NCBI GenBank assembly: GCA_004298045.1
Contig: SCRM01000019.1
Location: 186,001-250,000 of the forward strand
Reading direction: 5' to 3'
Length of the DNA: 64,000 nt
Origin: Rhodanobacter sp.
GTDB taxonomy: Bacteria > Pseudomonadota > Gammaproteobacteria > Xanthomonadales > Rhodanobacteraceae
Made by a program: the position numbers and the translations under genes. The notes beneath the pieces are model-generated. The model worked only from the letters and a program-made list of their open reading frames with translations, had not been told where the DNA came from and ran no database searches. This document shows positions 24,360-35,204 of the stretch, one piece after another (within the stretch, counting starts at the first letter, position 1; every line of letters begins with the position of its first letter).

Positions 24360-25222
24360 GCGCGACGCTGGCGCAACTGCGCGCGTTGACGCGGCAAGCT
24401 GGCGGGCGCGCGGCGGCTTTGCCTGCCGACGGTGCACTGCGGGCACGCACATCGCTCATCACGCCGGACAGCGTGACCGCGCTGCGCAACCTGCTGCGCG
24501 TGCGCGCCCCTTCGACCGCAACGCCCGCGGCAGCGCGCGACCGCGCCCTGCCCGGCGCAGAGATCGCCCCCGGCCTGCGCCTCATCACCGCGCGCCTGCC
24601 GTTCGGTGGATTGCCGGAGCAGATCGACGGCGCGTTCGACCGCCGGCCAGATTTCGATCCGTGCAGAGTGCTGTTCTTCGACACCGAAACCACCGGGCTC
24701 GCCGGTGGCGCCGGCACCCGCGCGTTCATGATCGGTGCCGCGCATTGGGATGGCACCGACATCGTCGTGCGCCAGCTCGTGATCGCCACGCTCGCCGCCG
24801 AGCCGGCAATGCTGGCCGAGTTCGCACGCTGGCTGACGCAGGGCACCGTGCTTGCCAGCTACAACGGCAAAAGCTACGACGCGCCGCTGCTGCGCACGCG
24901 CTACCGCCTCGCCCGGCAGGCCAATCCGCTCGCCGGGCTGGAACACGTCGACCTGCTCTACCCGTCGCGCCGACGCTACCGTGGCCGCTTCGAGAACTGC
25001 CGGCTGGTCACCATCGAACGCCGTGTGCTCGGCATCGTGCGCGAGGACGACCTGCCCGGCAGCGAAGCGCCCGCCGCCTGGCTCGCCTACCTGCGCGGTG
25101 GCAGCGCTGCCAAGCTGCGTCGCGTCGGCGAGCACAACCACCAGGACGTACTGAGCCTCGCGCGCCTACTGTTGCACCTCGCCGGGTGGGAGGCCACCGA
25201 CTGCCTCGTCGCGTCAAACTGA
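24356..25222 (+). CDS. ribonuclease H-like exonuclease (MrfB/YprB-like)
   Basis: VLFFDTETTGLAGGAGTRAFMIGAAHW, SYNGKSYDAPLLRTRYRL, EHNHQDVLSLARLL; ATGA overlap with helicase. Confidence 0.85.
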   Translation: MSATLAQLRALTRQAGGRAAALPADGALRARTSLITPDSVTALRNLLRVRAPSTATPAAARDRALPGAEIAPGLRLITARLPFGGLPEQIDGAFDRRPDFDPCRVLFFDTETTGLAGGAGTRAFMIGAAHWDGTDIVVRQLVIATLAAEPAMLAEFARWLTQGTVLASYNGKSYDAPLLRTRYRLARQANPLAGLEHVDLLYPSRRRYRGRFENCRLVTIERRVLGIVREDDLPGSEAPAAWLAYLRGGSAAKLRRVGEHNHQDVLSLARLLLHLAGWEATDCLVASN

Positions 25223-25453
25223 GGCGACACCAGCGCGTGTTTCACCCAACCGCGCGCACTTGGCCTCCCCCTGCCAGTCCCATCAAAAGCCTTGTCCGGC
25301 TTCAACCCGACCACTGGGCAAAATCGCCGACGGCAGCAACGAACCAGTGTCCGGCCACTCCTGGCGCGAGCCTCCTGCACCAGACATGACCTGCACCATG
25401 CGGCGGCGCATCATTCATACTTTGCGCGTACCGTTGCCACCACGATCCCGCCC

Positions 25454-26728
25454 TTGAACCCCGCCTCCCCCTCCCGTCGCGCCTGGCTGATCTATGGCGT
25501 CGGCGTGTTCGGCTACATCGTTGCGGTCACCCAGCGCACCACCATCGGCGTGGCCGGAGTGGCCGCGGCGGCGCGGTTCCATGCCGACGCGGCCACGCTG
25601 TCGCTGCTGGCGGTGCTGCAGCTGGTGGTGTACGCCGGCATGCAGATCCCGGTGGGCATGCTGATCGACCGCGCCGGCCCGCGAAAACTGCTGATCGCCG
25701 GCATGGCGCTCATGATTGGCGGCCAGATCCTTGTCGGCGTCGCGACCGCCACGCCGATGGCGATCGCTGGCCGCGTACTGGTTGGTGGCGGCGACGCGAT
25801 GGTGTTCACCTCGGTAGTGCGCCTCGTCACGGCGTGGTTCAGCGGACGCATCGTGCCGCAACTGTTCCAATGGCTGGGACTGCTGGGGCAACTCGGGCAG
25901 GTAATTTCCGCGGTGCCGTTTGCACTGCTGCTCAACGAATCCGGATGGATCCACGCGTTCCTCAGCGCCGCCGCCAGCGTGCTCCTGGCGCTGGTGGCGA
26001 TCGTGCTGGTGGTGCGCGACCACCCGCCACTCGCGCCGGCACTAGTGCGTCCGGCCAGCCTGCGCGACTCGTTGCGTCTGCTGCGCACCGCGATGGCGCA
26101 GCCTGGTACCTGGCTCGGGTTCTGGACGCACTACACCGCCATGGCCTCGGTCACCATGTTTTCGCTGATGTGGGGCTACCCGTTCATGGTGCACGCGTTG
26201 GGCTATGCGCCCAGTCGCGCCGCACAACTGCTGATCGTGCCGGTGGTTGCCGGCGCGCTCGCAGGGCCGCTGCTTGGTCGCGCCTCGGCGCGTCAACCGC
26301 GACGGCGGGCGCGGCTGGTGCTACACATCACAGGTTTGATCTGCGTGACCTGGATCGGACTGCTTGTGTGGCCGGGGCGGCCACCGCTGGCGCTGCTGCT
26401 GGTCACGCTCGTCGCCATGGGCATCGGCGGCCCGGCGGCGGTGATCGGCTTCGATCACGCCAACGCGTTCAATCCTCGCGAAAGCCTCGGCTCCGCCAAT
26501 GGCGTGGTCAACGTCGGCGGTTTTCTCGCCAGCTTCCTCATGATGTATCTGATCGGCTGGGTGCTCGACCTGCACAGCGCCGGCCACGCGGACACGCTGT
26601 ACTCGCTGGCCGGATTCAAGCTCGCCTTTGCCGTGCAATACCCGGTGCTTGGCGTGGGCGTGGCGGGCATCGTGTGGACGCACCGGCGCACGCGCGCGCT
26701 GGCCACTGCGCCGCACGCCGCCGGTTAA
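25454..26728 (+). CDS. MFS transporter (TTG start assumed)
   Basis: 12-TM pattern; GMQIPVGMLIDRAGPRKLLIAGMALM. Confidence 0.85.
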   Translation: MNPASPSRRAWLIYGVGVFGYIVAVTQRTTIGVAGVAAAARFHADAATLSLLAVLQLVVYAGMQIPVGMLIDRAGPRKLLIAGMALMIGGQILVGVATATPMAIAGRVLVGGGDAMVFTSVVRLVTAWFSGRIVPQLFQWLGLLGQLGQVISAVPFALLLNESGWIHAFLSAAASVLLALVAIVLVVRDHPPLAPALVRPASLRDSLRLLRTAMAQPGTWLGFWTHYTAMASVTMFSLMWGYPFMVHALGYAPSRAAQLLIVPVVAGALAGPLLGRASARQPRRRARLVLHITGLICVTWIGLLVWPGRPPLALLLVTLVAMGIGGPAAVIGFDHANAFNPRESLGSANGVVNVGGFLASFLMMYLIGWVLDLHSAGHADTLYSLAGFKLAFAVQYPVLGVGVAGIVWTHRRTRALATAPHAAG

Positions 26729-26734
26729 GCCGGG

Positions 26735-27580
26735 CTATTTCGCGCCGCACTCCCGCGCCGGCCCGCTCGCCAGTTGCGCCACGAAACCCGCCACATCCTT
26801 TGGCATGCCGCCCAACGTCTGCACGTCCTTCTGGCCGGTGGCGCAATACAGCAGCGTCGGGGTACCGCTGGCGCCCATCTTGTCGAACAGCGCATTGTTG
26901 GCATCCACCACGGCCTTGGCCGCCGCATCCATGGTCTTGTCCGGCGGATAACCGCCCTCCTCGTCCTTGACGTCGAACCGCGCCTCGTCCTGTGCCAGTG
27001 CGGCGGCCGGGTCCTTGGCCGCAAGAATCGCGGCCGCGCGCGGCAGGCTCGACGGCTTCACCACGCCCACCAACACGTAGCGCACGCGCAGCTGGCCGGC
27101 GGCAATCGCCGGCTTCAGCGCCTGGTACAGCTCATGGCAATAGATGCAGTTGGGGTCGAACAGCTCGGTGAGGATCGGCCCCTTGCTGCCCAGCAGAATC
27201 GGCCGGCTGGCAGGCGCCGCCGCAGCCGTGAGCGTCGCCGCCGGGCTGGTCATCAAACCCTGCGCCAGCATCGCCTGATAGGTGAGGCTGTTGCCCTCGG
27301 CGTCATAGAAGTTGTTGCCGGTGACCAGTGCCTGTGCGTGCGGCGTAAGCCACACCACCTGCTGCGCACCACCCTCGCTGGGCTCAATGACCGCGCCCAC
27401 CATGCCATCCGGCCCGGCAAACACCCGCACCACGCGCGCCGCACCATGCGAGGCGCTGCCCACCAACTGCTGCGCTTGCGCCACCGACACCGCCGGCTGT
27501 GCCGGCGCGGTCGCCGCCCACGCGGGCGCGCCGAGCAAACCACCCACTGCCGCCAACGCCAACACCAGACGAGACTTCAT
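26735..27580 (-). CDS. dsbG: DsbC/DsbG-like periplasmic thiol:disulfide interchange protein (CIYC active site)
   Basis: Signal peptide, LTELFDPNCIYCHELYQALKPAI, GTPTLLYC. Confidence 0.82.
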   Translation of the reverse strand: MKSRLVLALAAVGGLLGAPAWAATAPAQPAVSVAQAQQLVGSASHGAARVVRVFAGPDGMVGAVIEPSEGGAQQVVWLTPHAQALVTGNNFYDAEGNSLTYQAMLAQGLMTSPAATLTAAAAPASRPILLGSKGPILTELFDPNCIYCHELYQALKPAIAAGQLRVRYVLVGVVKPSSLPRAAAILAAKDPAAALAQDEARFDVKDEEGGYPPDKTMDAAAKAVVDANNALFDKMGASGTPTLLYCATGQKDVQTLGGMPKDVAGFVAQLASGPARECGAK

Positions 27581-28179
27581 GTTGCACTCCGCACCAGCGA
27601 AGTGCGCAGTGTGCGCCGATGCGCCGGTGGCGGGGTGCAACCGGATTCACCGGCGTGCGTGCCACGTGGTCAACCAATTGAAGCAGCCATCACCCGTCGC
27701 GTCTTGCCCAGGCCCGCAGCAAGAGCGAAACACCGCAAAGGCAATTCACGCCCGCAGCCTTCCAGCGCGGGCAACCTGGCGTTCAGCAGCTGGATCGTGT
27801 CCCCATGCGGGGTGCAACTGAGACCATCCGCACGCAGCGACATCCCGTGCATCCCCCGGCTCAACCCGGATCATCGTGCATTGCGAAACACTGCCTACCC
27901 GCGCCACATCCGCCTGCGTCAAAGCATGGAGGGGCGGTCATCGCGCAACGATTGGCCGAGTCGCTGCAAAAACGAAAGGCACATGCGCCGTATGTGGAAC
28001 ACGTGCCCAACAACCGGCGCACAGCTACCGGAGACCTCCGTTGCGCCACACGCTGGTACGCGATCAGCGCGCCACGGTTGAAGAAATCGTTGAAAGCGCG
28101 CGGTACGCTTGCGTGGACGACATGCGTTGCATCGCTGCTCGAGCGGTGGAGAAAGCCCGGGAAGCCGGGCCGCAGACCA

Positions 28180-28482
28180 TCAGTTTTCGCCGGCCAATCC
28201 GGAATCCAGGTGCGTAATGTGGTCGACCTGATCCAGCCACAGTTTCCAGGCTCCATGGGGAGCATCCCGGTTCTCCAGGGTGACTTCGGCATTGATACCC
28301 TCTTCCCCTCGCGGATCGCGAAACACTTGAGCAGTCGCCCGCACCCGGATGACTCCGGTGTACGTGCTTTCGTCGCGTAGCGATACCTCAACCCGGCCGT
28401 GCGCGGGCAACTGGGCAATCAGCGCCTCCAGCCGTTGAACGTCCGCACGCGTGGTGCATGTACGTGGTGCTCGCCTGCTCAT
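28180..28482 (-). CDS. small conserved hypothetical protein (possibly DUF3247 family)
   Basis: MSRRAPRTCTTRADVQRLEALIAQLPAHGRVEVSLRDESTYTGVIRVRATAQVFRDPRGEEGINAEVTLE; family assignment from memory. Confidence 0.65.
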   Translation of the reverse strand: MSRRAPRTCTTRADVQRLEALIAQLPAHGRVEVSLRDESTYTGVIRVRATAQVFRDPRGEEGINAEVTLENRDAPHGAWKLWLDQVDHITHLDSGLAGEN

Positions 28483-28734
28483 GATTCGACTCCTCGGAGA
28501 AATGGATCAATACCAAGGTGATTTGGTATGCCGGCGTTTCATATCAAATGGCCGTATGACGGCACGTGATGAGTGGTGCCTCTCGAGGTGCCGAAACCGG
28601 TAACGGCGTCCACATGCTGCAACTTCTTCGGGGTGGGGTCGAAGAAAAGGACACGCCGGCGCCAGCCGAAACCTTCAGGCACGGCGCGCTCGAGCGCTTC
28701 ACTGGTCGGATCAACGAAGTGCCGGCGCCACCCG

Positions 28735-30117
28735 CTAATTGCCAAACGGCGGTTCCACGCCCGCCGCCAGGTGAAATCGACTGATGCCCTCGAACAGCAA
28801 GGGCAACGCCGCGCGTTCGGCCGCACTCAGCTCCGGGTGCCAGGCGTCCAGCACCAGCGCCGTGCACGGGCCGGGGCCGTGGTTCCACAACTCGTGCGCG
28901 AAACTGCCGTCGTAGGCCACGCCCGTTCCTGCGCGCCAGGTTTCCTCATGCCCGGCAACGCCGCGCACGCAGCGGCCGTCCACGCGCAGGGGAATTTCCA
29001 CGTTGACCCGCACGTTGGTGAGGCCGCGGCTCGGCAACACATGGGTGCCCGGGGCAAGCATGGCGAAGTAGACGTTGGGGCCGAGGTTTTCCACCTCTAC
29101 GCGTTGCGGCAGTGACTCCACCGCCGCCAGCGTGCGCGGCAGATATTGCCGCGCGGCTGGCTCCCGGTCGCCATCCCGATAGAGGAACCACGCGGTGAGC
29201 CGGGCGTCGGCGTCGCCGTCGAGCACGCCTTGCTCACGCAGCAGCGCCAGATCGTGCGTGCGGAAATACGGCTCCCCTGCCTGCTGGGCGGCAGCTGCCT
29301 CCAGCTCGGCCAGCCAGGTATCACCAGCCGCCGCCAGCGCGGCCATGCCGGGCATGCGCACGGCATCCAGTACCGGTGCGGCGGACAGCCCCGGCAGGTA
29401 GAAAAACGCGCAGCTTTGCTGCGGATCGGGATAGGTCGCCACGGCCCGCTTGAGATAGATGTCCAAACCCTGCTCCACCCGCGCCAGCGCCGCGGCGCCG
29501 TACTGCGCGCGCACCGGCTCCATGAGCTCCAGGAAAATTTGCTGCTGGTGGCGCTGGATGTAGTCGATGGCGTGCCGCACCACCGGCCGCAGCACGGGTG
29601 GCGTGGTGTCGCGGGTGCGCCAGCGAAACGCCGCCTGGGCGGTGGCAATCGCGCGGTAATACGCCGCCGTGGCGTCGTAGGCGTTGCCCAACTGTTCCAG
29701 CGCGGCCGCCCGGTGCAACGGCGTCGACAGATCCTTTGGATCCATCGCAATCACCTGGTCGAAGGTGTCGATGGCGTCCTGCGCCTGGCCAAGCGCCAGC
29801 TGCAGGATGCCGCGGTTCTTGCGGAAATTGGCTTCCTCCGGATCGATCTGCACGGCCTTCTCGAGGTGCTCGCGGGCGCTGTCAAAGTCGCCCCGACCCA
29901 GCTCGCACATCGCCACGTAGTTCAGCGCTTCGGCGTTGTCCGGTTGCGTTTCGAGCGCCTCCCGGTACAGCGCCTCGGCCGCCTCCGCGTGATGCACCAC
30001 CACCTCGCCGCGCGCGCGCAGCACGGGATTGTTTCCGCCATCACTTGTTGCTGACATGCCAACCTGCCCGATCAACCGCTCGTGGCCACTATGCAGCGCG
30101 GTGCGGCTTTTTTTCAT
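28735..30117 (-). CDS. TPR-repeat protein with C-terminal aspartyl/asparaginyl beta-hydroxylase domain
   Basis: TPR repeats (AEALYREALETQPDNAEALNYVAMCELGRGDFDSAREHLEKAVQIDPEEANF); C-term GTHVLPSRGLTNVRVNVEIPL ... WNHGPGPCTALVLDAWHPELSAAERAAL. Confidence 0.85.
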   Translation of the reverse strand: MKKSRTALHSGHERLIGQVGMSATSDGGNNPVLRARGEVVVHHAEAAEALYREALETQPDNAEALNYVAMCELGRGDFDSAREHLEKAVQIDPEEANFRKNRGILQLALGQAQDAIDTFDQVIAMDPKDLSTPLHRAAALEQLGNAYDATAAYYRAIATAQAAFRWRTRDTTPPVLRPVVRHAIDYIQRHQQQIFLELMEPVRAQYGAAALARVEQGLDIYLKRAVATYPDPQQSCAFFYLPGLSAAPVLDAVRMPGMAALAAAGDTWLAELEAAAAQQAGEPYFRTHDLALLREQGVLDGDADARLTAWFLYRDGDREPAARQYLPRTLAAVESLPQRVEVENLGPNVYFAMLAPGTHVLPSRGLTNVRVNVEIPLRVDGRCVRGVAGHEETWRAGTGVAYDGSFAHELWNHGPGPCTALVLDAWHPELSAAERAALPLLFEGISRFHLAAGVEPPFGN

Positions 30118-30263
30118 GACTTGGTACAAGCCCCGCCGACGGCGGACGTGGCAGGCAACTGGCGGCGCTTCCCGCAGCGCTTCCCGCGGCGGGTCTGATC
30201 CAAATCACCGCACTGCGACGTTTACGCACTACCGTGCAGGGGTTGTCGTGCGCGCAGATCCCT

Positions 30264-31049
30264 ATGTCTCCTCCTTTCCTGTTGCCGAGCACGCCGCTTC
30301 CGAGCGGCTGGTCCATTGACCCGGTGAGCGGCAACTGCGTGCGTCTCAGTGACGGCGCACAGTTCGGGCCGGCCACCAGCCGTGCCCTTGCATGGTCCAC
30401 CCAGGACATCGACCTGCGGCTGCCCGCGGCAACCGGCCTGGAAATGGATGTCGCCCGACTGCGCAACGCACTCGGTTGCGTGGCCAGCGGCGTGGACGTG
30501 GCGACGCTGTCCGACGACGATCCAGTGGCGAGCGAAGCCATCCGTGCCGCCGGGATGGAGCTCGTCGCGCACGGGATCGACGCTTGGCAATGGCAACCGA
30601 CACGCATGCTGACGAGCCACTTCCAGCAGCGGCTTGGCTGCCTGTTCGATGCGGTTGGCGTGGACCGCGCGCATCATCCAGCCCCCCGGACAGGCGGCGA
30701 ACGGTGGCTGCTCACCGGGCGCATCGGCCAGCTGGCGATCCGCAGCGAGAGCGTCGTTCACGCCACCGCGGAGGTTACCGCCACGCTGCTGGCACAAGGT
30801 TGCGCGAGCGCCGGCGATGCCATGCAACTGGCCCGCACCTGGGCCATCGAGGCGGCGTGTCAGTACCTGGTCGAAGCGGCCGAAATCACGCTGGCCCTCG
30901 TGCGCCGGGTGCCATTCCACGAGCACGACTCCGGCTGCACCGCCGTGACGCAGGCCGTGGACCAGCTGTTCGCGGGGTTGCCGACGGCGAATGCGGAACA
31001 CCGGCCGACCACCCCGCTTCATTCCGGAATCGCCCATGAGCCTGCCTGA
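30264..31049 (+). CDS. hypothetical protein
   Basis: Open frame with start MSPPFLLPSTPLPSGW; no recognised domain. Confidence 0.55.
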   Translation: MSPPFLLPSTPLPSGWSIDPVSGNCVRLSDGAQFGPATSRALAWSTQDIDLRLPAATGLEMDVARLRNALGCVASGVDVATLSDDDPVASEAIRAAGMELVAHGIDAWQWQPTRMLTSHFQQRLGCLFDAVGVDRAHHPAPRTGGERWLLTGRIGQLAIRSESVVHATAEVTATLLAQGCASAGDAMQLARTWAIEAACQYLVEAAEITLALVRRVPFHEHDSGCTAVTQAVDQLFAGLPTANAEHRPTTPLHSGIAHEPA

Positions 31050-31374
31050 CCTGTCCGTCACCCTGCCTGACACCGGCCCGGACGACCCGACCCGACCCTC
31101 GCCGGAAGAAGTCGCCGCCATGCATCGCCTGGCGGAAGTGGCACTCGGCAGCTCGGGCCAAGCCCACCGCTGCGCCAACTTCCTGCTGGCGTGGTCGGAC
31201 GCCGACCGCTTTGGTGCCTACGACCCCACCGACATCTGGGCGTGCGACCCTACGGTGATCGCTGATACGGTAACGGTGTTCGGCCTCATCGCCCGCGTGT
31301 CCGAATACCCGGAATTGCTGGATCCCACGATCCGCGACGCGCTGGCCGCGATCGTCACCAAATGGCGCCGTTGA
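31036..31374 (+). CDS. hypothetical protein (resembles DUF7673-type proteins)
   Basis: MSLPDLSVTLPDTG...RCANFLLAWSDADRFGAYDPTDIWACDPTVIADTVTVFGLIARVSEYPELL; overlaps previous ORF. Confidence 0.6.
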   Translation: MSLPDLSVTLPDTGPDDPTRPSPEEVAAMHRLAEVALGSSGQAHRCANFLLAWSDADRFGAYDPTDIWACDPTVIADTVTVFGLIARVSEYPELLDPTIRDALAAIVTKWRR

Positions 31375-31617
31375 CGAATCAAGCCGCACGCGTGCAACGC
31401 CGGCCGCAGGTGCGCCGCGTTGCGGGCGGTTGGCACGATGGCGCCGCGGTGCGCGTCAAAAGATATAGCGTCAAAATCATCGTCACGCTTTCAGTCCGAT
31501 AATCCGTCGACTCGCGGCATCGCGTGCGGCGGCGTAGCGCCGGATGCGCCGCCGACAGGGAACGCACAGAAGCTGACGACTGACAGGCTGACCAAACGGT
31601 TTCAGGAGGTGTTTGCC

Positions 31618-32043
31618 GTGCACAATCCACGCCCCATTTCGCCGCACCTCGGTATCTACCGCTGGCGCATCAACATGGTGCAGTCTTCCCTGCACCGCCT
31701 GACCGGGCTGCTGCTTTCGGCCGGCGCCGTGGTTTTCACGTGGGGCCTGATCGCGGCCGCCTCCGGCCCCCACGGATGGCAACTGTTTGCGGAGTTCTCC
31801 GGCAGCGCGATCGGCCTCGTCGTGTGGTTCGCGTGGATCTGGGCACTGCTGTTCCACCTGTGCAACGGCATCCAGCATTTGCTGCACAGCCTGGCCTGGG
31901 ATTACGGCCAGCAGGCCATGCGTGACCGCACGAAAAACCCCTCGTACTGGACCACCGGCTGGGTGGTCGTGGGAGTAAGCACGGTGCTGACCGTACTGGT
32001 CTGGGTGCTGCTGGTCATCCGTTTGACGGGAGGTGCGGCATGA
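31618..32043 (+). CDS. sdhC: succinate dehydrogenase cytochrome b556 subunit (GTG start)
   Basis: RPISPHLGIYRWRINMVQSSLHRLTGLLLS, HLCNGIQHLLHSLAWD; RBS caggaggtg. Confidence 0.93.
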   Translation: MHNPRPISPHLGIYRWRINMVQSSLHRLTGLLLSAGAVVFTWGLIAAASGPHGWQLFAEFSGSAIGLVVWFAWIWALLFHLCNGIQHLLHSLAWDYGQQAMRDRTKNPSYWTTGWVVVGVSTVLTVLVWVLLVIRLTGGAA

Positions 32044-32447
32044 GCGAGTTTCCGGGCCAATCCAGCGTGCGCGAGCCCCTCAAGATCGCGCGCAACTGGG
32101 GAGCGTCGCACACCGGCGCCCATCACTGGTGGCTGCAGCGCCTCACGGCAGTGGCGTTGATTCCGCTGACGCTCTGGTTCCTGTTTTTCGCCGCCAGCCT
32201 GGTGCAGCTCGACTATGCCGCCGTGCTGGCAGCGATCGGGCAGTCGCTGCACGCGTTCGCGCTGATCCTCCTGACCGTGTGCCTCTACTGGCACGGCATG
32301 CTGGGGCTGGACGTCATCATCGGCGACTACGTGCACACGCGCTGGCTGGAGGTCACGTTGCAGATTGCCCTGCGCTTTGGCGCGTTCCTCGGCGCCCTGG
32401 CCACGACCCTGGCGGTACTCGCCATCTGGTTCGCGCGCCTGCATTGA
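32040..32447 (+). CDS. sdhD: succinate dehydrogenase hydrophobic membrane anchor
   Basis: GASHTGAHHWWLQRLTAVALIPLTLWF, HGMLGLDVIIGDYVH. Confidence 0.93.
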   Translation: MSEFPGQSSVREPLKIARNWGASHTGAHHWWLQRLTAVALIPLTLWFLFFAASLVQLDYAAVLAAIGQSLHAFALILLTVCLYWHGMLGLDVIIGDYVHTRWLEVTLQIALRFGAFLGALATTLAVLAIWFARLH

Positions 32448-32480
32448 TTCCACCTCTGATTCGAAGGGACGACACGCACC

Positions 32481-34277
32481 ATGTCCACTGAAGCGTACAA
32501 AGTTGAAAACCATCAATACGACGTGGTGATCATCGGCGCGGGCGGCGCCGGCCTGCGCGTGGCGCTGGGTCTGGCAGAAGCCGGGCTGTCGGTGGCCTGC
32601 GTCACCAAGGTGTTCCCCACCCGCTCGCACACGGTGGCCGCCCAGGGCGGCATTGCCGCGGCGCTGGGCAACATGGGCGAGGACGACTGGCGCTACCACT
32701 TCTACGACACCGTCAAGGGCGGCGACTGGCTGGGCGACCAGGACGCCATCGAGTACATGTGCCGCGAGGCGATTCCCGCCGTCATCGAGCTGGAGCACTT
32801 CGGCGTGCCGTTCTCGCGCACCGAGGACGGGCACATCTACCAGCGCCCGTTCGGCGGCCACACGGTGCGCCACGGCGAAGGTCTGGCACAGCGCGCCTGC
32901 GCAGCGGCCGACCGCACTGGCCACGCCATCCTGCACACGCTGTACACGCAGGCGTTGAAGCACAAGGTCAAGTTCTTCGTCGAGTTTTTCGTCACCGACC
33001 TGGTGACCGATCCGCGCAGCGGCGACATCACCGGCGCGCTGGCGATCGACCTCAGCGAAGGCAATGTGCACTACTTCCGCGGCCACGCGGTCATCCTCGC
33101 CACCGGCGGCTACGGGCGCACGTATTTATCCTGCACCTCGGCGCACACCTGCACCGGCGACGGCGGCGGCGCGGCGCTGCGGGCCGGCATTGCCATGCAG
33201 GATCTGGAATTCGTGCAATTCCACCCGACCGGCATCTACGGTGCGGGCTGCCTGATCACCGAGGGCGTGCGCGGCGAGGGCGGTTATCTCACCAACGCCA
33301 ACGGCGAGCGGTTCATGGAGCGCTACGCGCCGCACGTGAAAGATCTGGCCTCGCGCGACGTGGTCAGCCGCGCCATCACCATCGAGATCCGCGAAGGCCG
33401 CGGCGTGGGCGAGCACAAGGATCACGTGCTGCTGAACCTGGCGCACCTGGGCGCCGACACGCTGCACGAACGCCTGCCGGGCATTTCCGAAACCGCGCGC
33501 ATCTTCGCCGGCGTGGACGTCACCAAGCAGCCCATCCCGGTATTGCCGACCGCGCATTACTGCATGGGCGGCATCCCGACCAACCTGTACGGCCAGGTGG
33601 TGCAAAAAGTCGGCACCGACAACGACCACATCGTGCCGGGCCTGTTCGCCATCGGCGAAGCGGCGTGCGTCTCGGTCCACGGCGCCAACCGCCTGGGCAC
33701 GAACTCGCTGCTCGACCTGATCGTGTTTGGCCGCGCTGCCGCGCAGCGCTGCGCCGAGATCATCAAGCCGGACACGCCCTTCGCCCAACTGCCGACCGAC
33801 GTGCTGGATCCGGCGCTGTCCCGGCTCGACAAGCTGCGGCACGCAAAAGGCGGCACGCCCACGGCAGTGCTGCGCGAAAAGATGCAGCGCACCATGCAGA
33901 ACGACGCGGCGGTATTCCGCACTGCCGAGACGCTAAAGCAGGGTTGCGAGCGGATCGACGCGGTCTACGCCCAGTTCGAGGACGTGCACGTGTCCGATCC
34001 GTCCCTGATCTGGAACTCCGACCTCATGGAGACCTTCGAGCTCGGCAACCTGCTGGTGCAGGCTGTGGGCACGATGCACTCGGCGGCGGCACGGCCGGAG
34101 ACCCGCGGCGCCCACGCGCGCGACGATTTTCCCGAACGCGACGACGCCAACTGGATGAAGCACACTCTGGTCAAAGTCGATCACCAGGGCCAATGCGCCC
34201 TCGACTACCGGCCGGTACACACGCAGCCGCTCGACCACGAGGTGGAAACCATCCCGCCGGCCAAACGCGTGTACTGA
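32481..34277 (+). CDS. sdhA: succinate dehydrogenase flavoprotein subunit
   Basis: [53 protein letters not shown]. Confidence 0.97.
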   Translation: MSTEAYKVENHQYDVVIIGAGGAGLRVALGLAEAGLSVACVTKVFPTRSHTVAAQGGIAAALGNMGEDDWRYHFYDTVKGGDWLGDQDAIEYMCREAIPAVIELEHFGVPFSRTEDGHIYQRPFGGHTVRHGEGLAQRACAAADRTGHAILHTLYTQALKHKVKFFVEFFVTDLVTDPRSGDITGALAIDLSEGNVHYFRGHAVILATGGYGRTYLSCTSAHTCTGDGGGAALRAGIAMQDLEFVQFHPTGIYGAGCLITEGVRGEGGYLTNANGERFMERYAPHVKDLASRDVVSRAITIEIREGRGVGEHKDHVLLNLAHLGADTLHERLPGISETARIFAGVDVTKQPIPVLPTAHYCMGGIPTNLYGQVVQKVGTDNDHIVPGLFAIGEAACVSVHGANRLGTNSLLDLIVFGRAAAQRCAEIIKPDTPFAQLPTDVLDPALSRLDKLRHAKGGTPTAVLREKMQRTMQNDAAVFRTAETLKQGCERIDAVYAQFEDVHVSDPSLIWNSDLMETFELGNLLVQAVGTMHSAAARPETRGAHARDDFPERDDANWMKHTLVKVDHQGQCALDYRPVHTQPLDHEVETIPPAKRVY

Positions 34278-34338
34278 CCGGAGCCCCGCGGCGCTTGCCG
34301 CGGGCAATCTCAATATTTCGTTCCAAGGGAGAACTCTC

Positions 34339-35118
34339 ATGGCCCAGTTCCGCTTGCCACAGATGTCCCGGGTGCAGAAGGGCAACTACGTTGCCGCCAA
34401 GCCGGGCGCCAAGAAAGTCCGCAAGTTCAAGATCTACCGCTGGGACCCGGAAATCGGCGGCAATCCGCGCACCGATACCTTCGAGGTCGATGTGAGCGAC
34501 TGCGCGATGGTGCTGGACGTGCTGCTCAAGATCAAGAACACCATCGACCCCACGCTGACGCTGCGCCGCTCATGCCGCGAGGGCGTGTGCGGTTCCTGCT
34601 CGATGAACATCAACGGCGAGAACACGCTGGCGTGCACCAAGGCGCTGGACGATCTGCGCGAAGGCCAGGTCAACATCTACCCGCTGCCGCACATGCCGGT
34701 CATCCGCGACCTGGTGCCGGATTTCAGCCACTTCTACGCGCAGTACGCCTCGATCCAGCCCTGGCTCAAGACCGACAGCCCGGTGGGCTCGCGCGAACGC
34801 CTGCAATCGCCCAAGGACCGCAAGAAGCTGGACGGCCTCTACGAGTGCATCCTGTGCGCCTGCTGCACGGCCTCGTGCCCCAGCTACTGGTGGAACCCGG
34901 ATCGCTTCCTCGGCCCGGCCGTCCTGCTGCAGGCCTACCGCTGGATTTCCGACTCGCGCGACGAAGCCACCGGCCAGCGCCTGGATGAACTCGACGACCC
35001 GTTCAAGCTCTACCGCTGCCACGCCATCTTGAACGGCACCAACACCTGCCCGAAGGGCCTGAACCCCTCCAAGGCCATTGCCCAGATCAAGCGCCTGATC
35101 GCCGAACGCACGATCTGA
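34339..35118 (+). CDS. sdhB: succinate dehydrogenase iron-sulfur subunit
   Basis: [42 protein letters not shown]. Confidence 0.97.
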   Translation: MAQFRLPQMSRVQKGNYVAAKPGAKKVRKFKIYRWDPEIGGNPRTDTFEVDVSDCAMVLDVLLKIKNTIDPTLTLRRSCREGVCGSCSMNINGENTLACTKALDDLREGQVNIYPLPHMPVIRDLVPDFSHFYAQYASIQPWLKTDSPVGSRERLQSPKDRKKLDGLYECILCACCTASCPSYWWNPDRFLGPAVLLQAYRWISDSRDEATGQRLDELDDPFKLYRCHAILNGTNTCPKGLNPSKAIAQIKRLIAERTI

Positions 35119-35204
35119 GGGCGCGGCATCGTTCCGCTGTTCGCCGCCTCTCTCTGCCGGGAGAGGCGCCGTGGTGGGCGTCCAGCTTCAAGTCCCGCAC
35201 GTAC

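Noticed and set aside
27805-28418. 191-aa (+) and 185-aa (-) ORFs in the dsbG-like to DUF3247-like gap
   Set aside because: Low-complexity composition, overlapping each other and the better-supported small gene
28539-28826. 95-aa minus-strand ORF downstream of the TPR-hydroxylase gene
   Set aside because: Overlaps the hydroxylase end; no recognisable family; insufficient support
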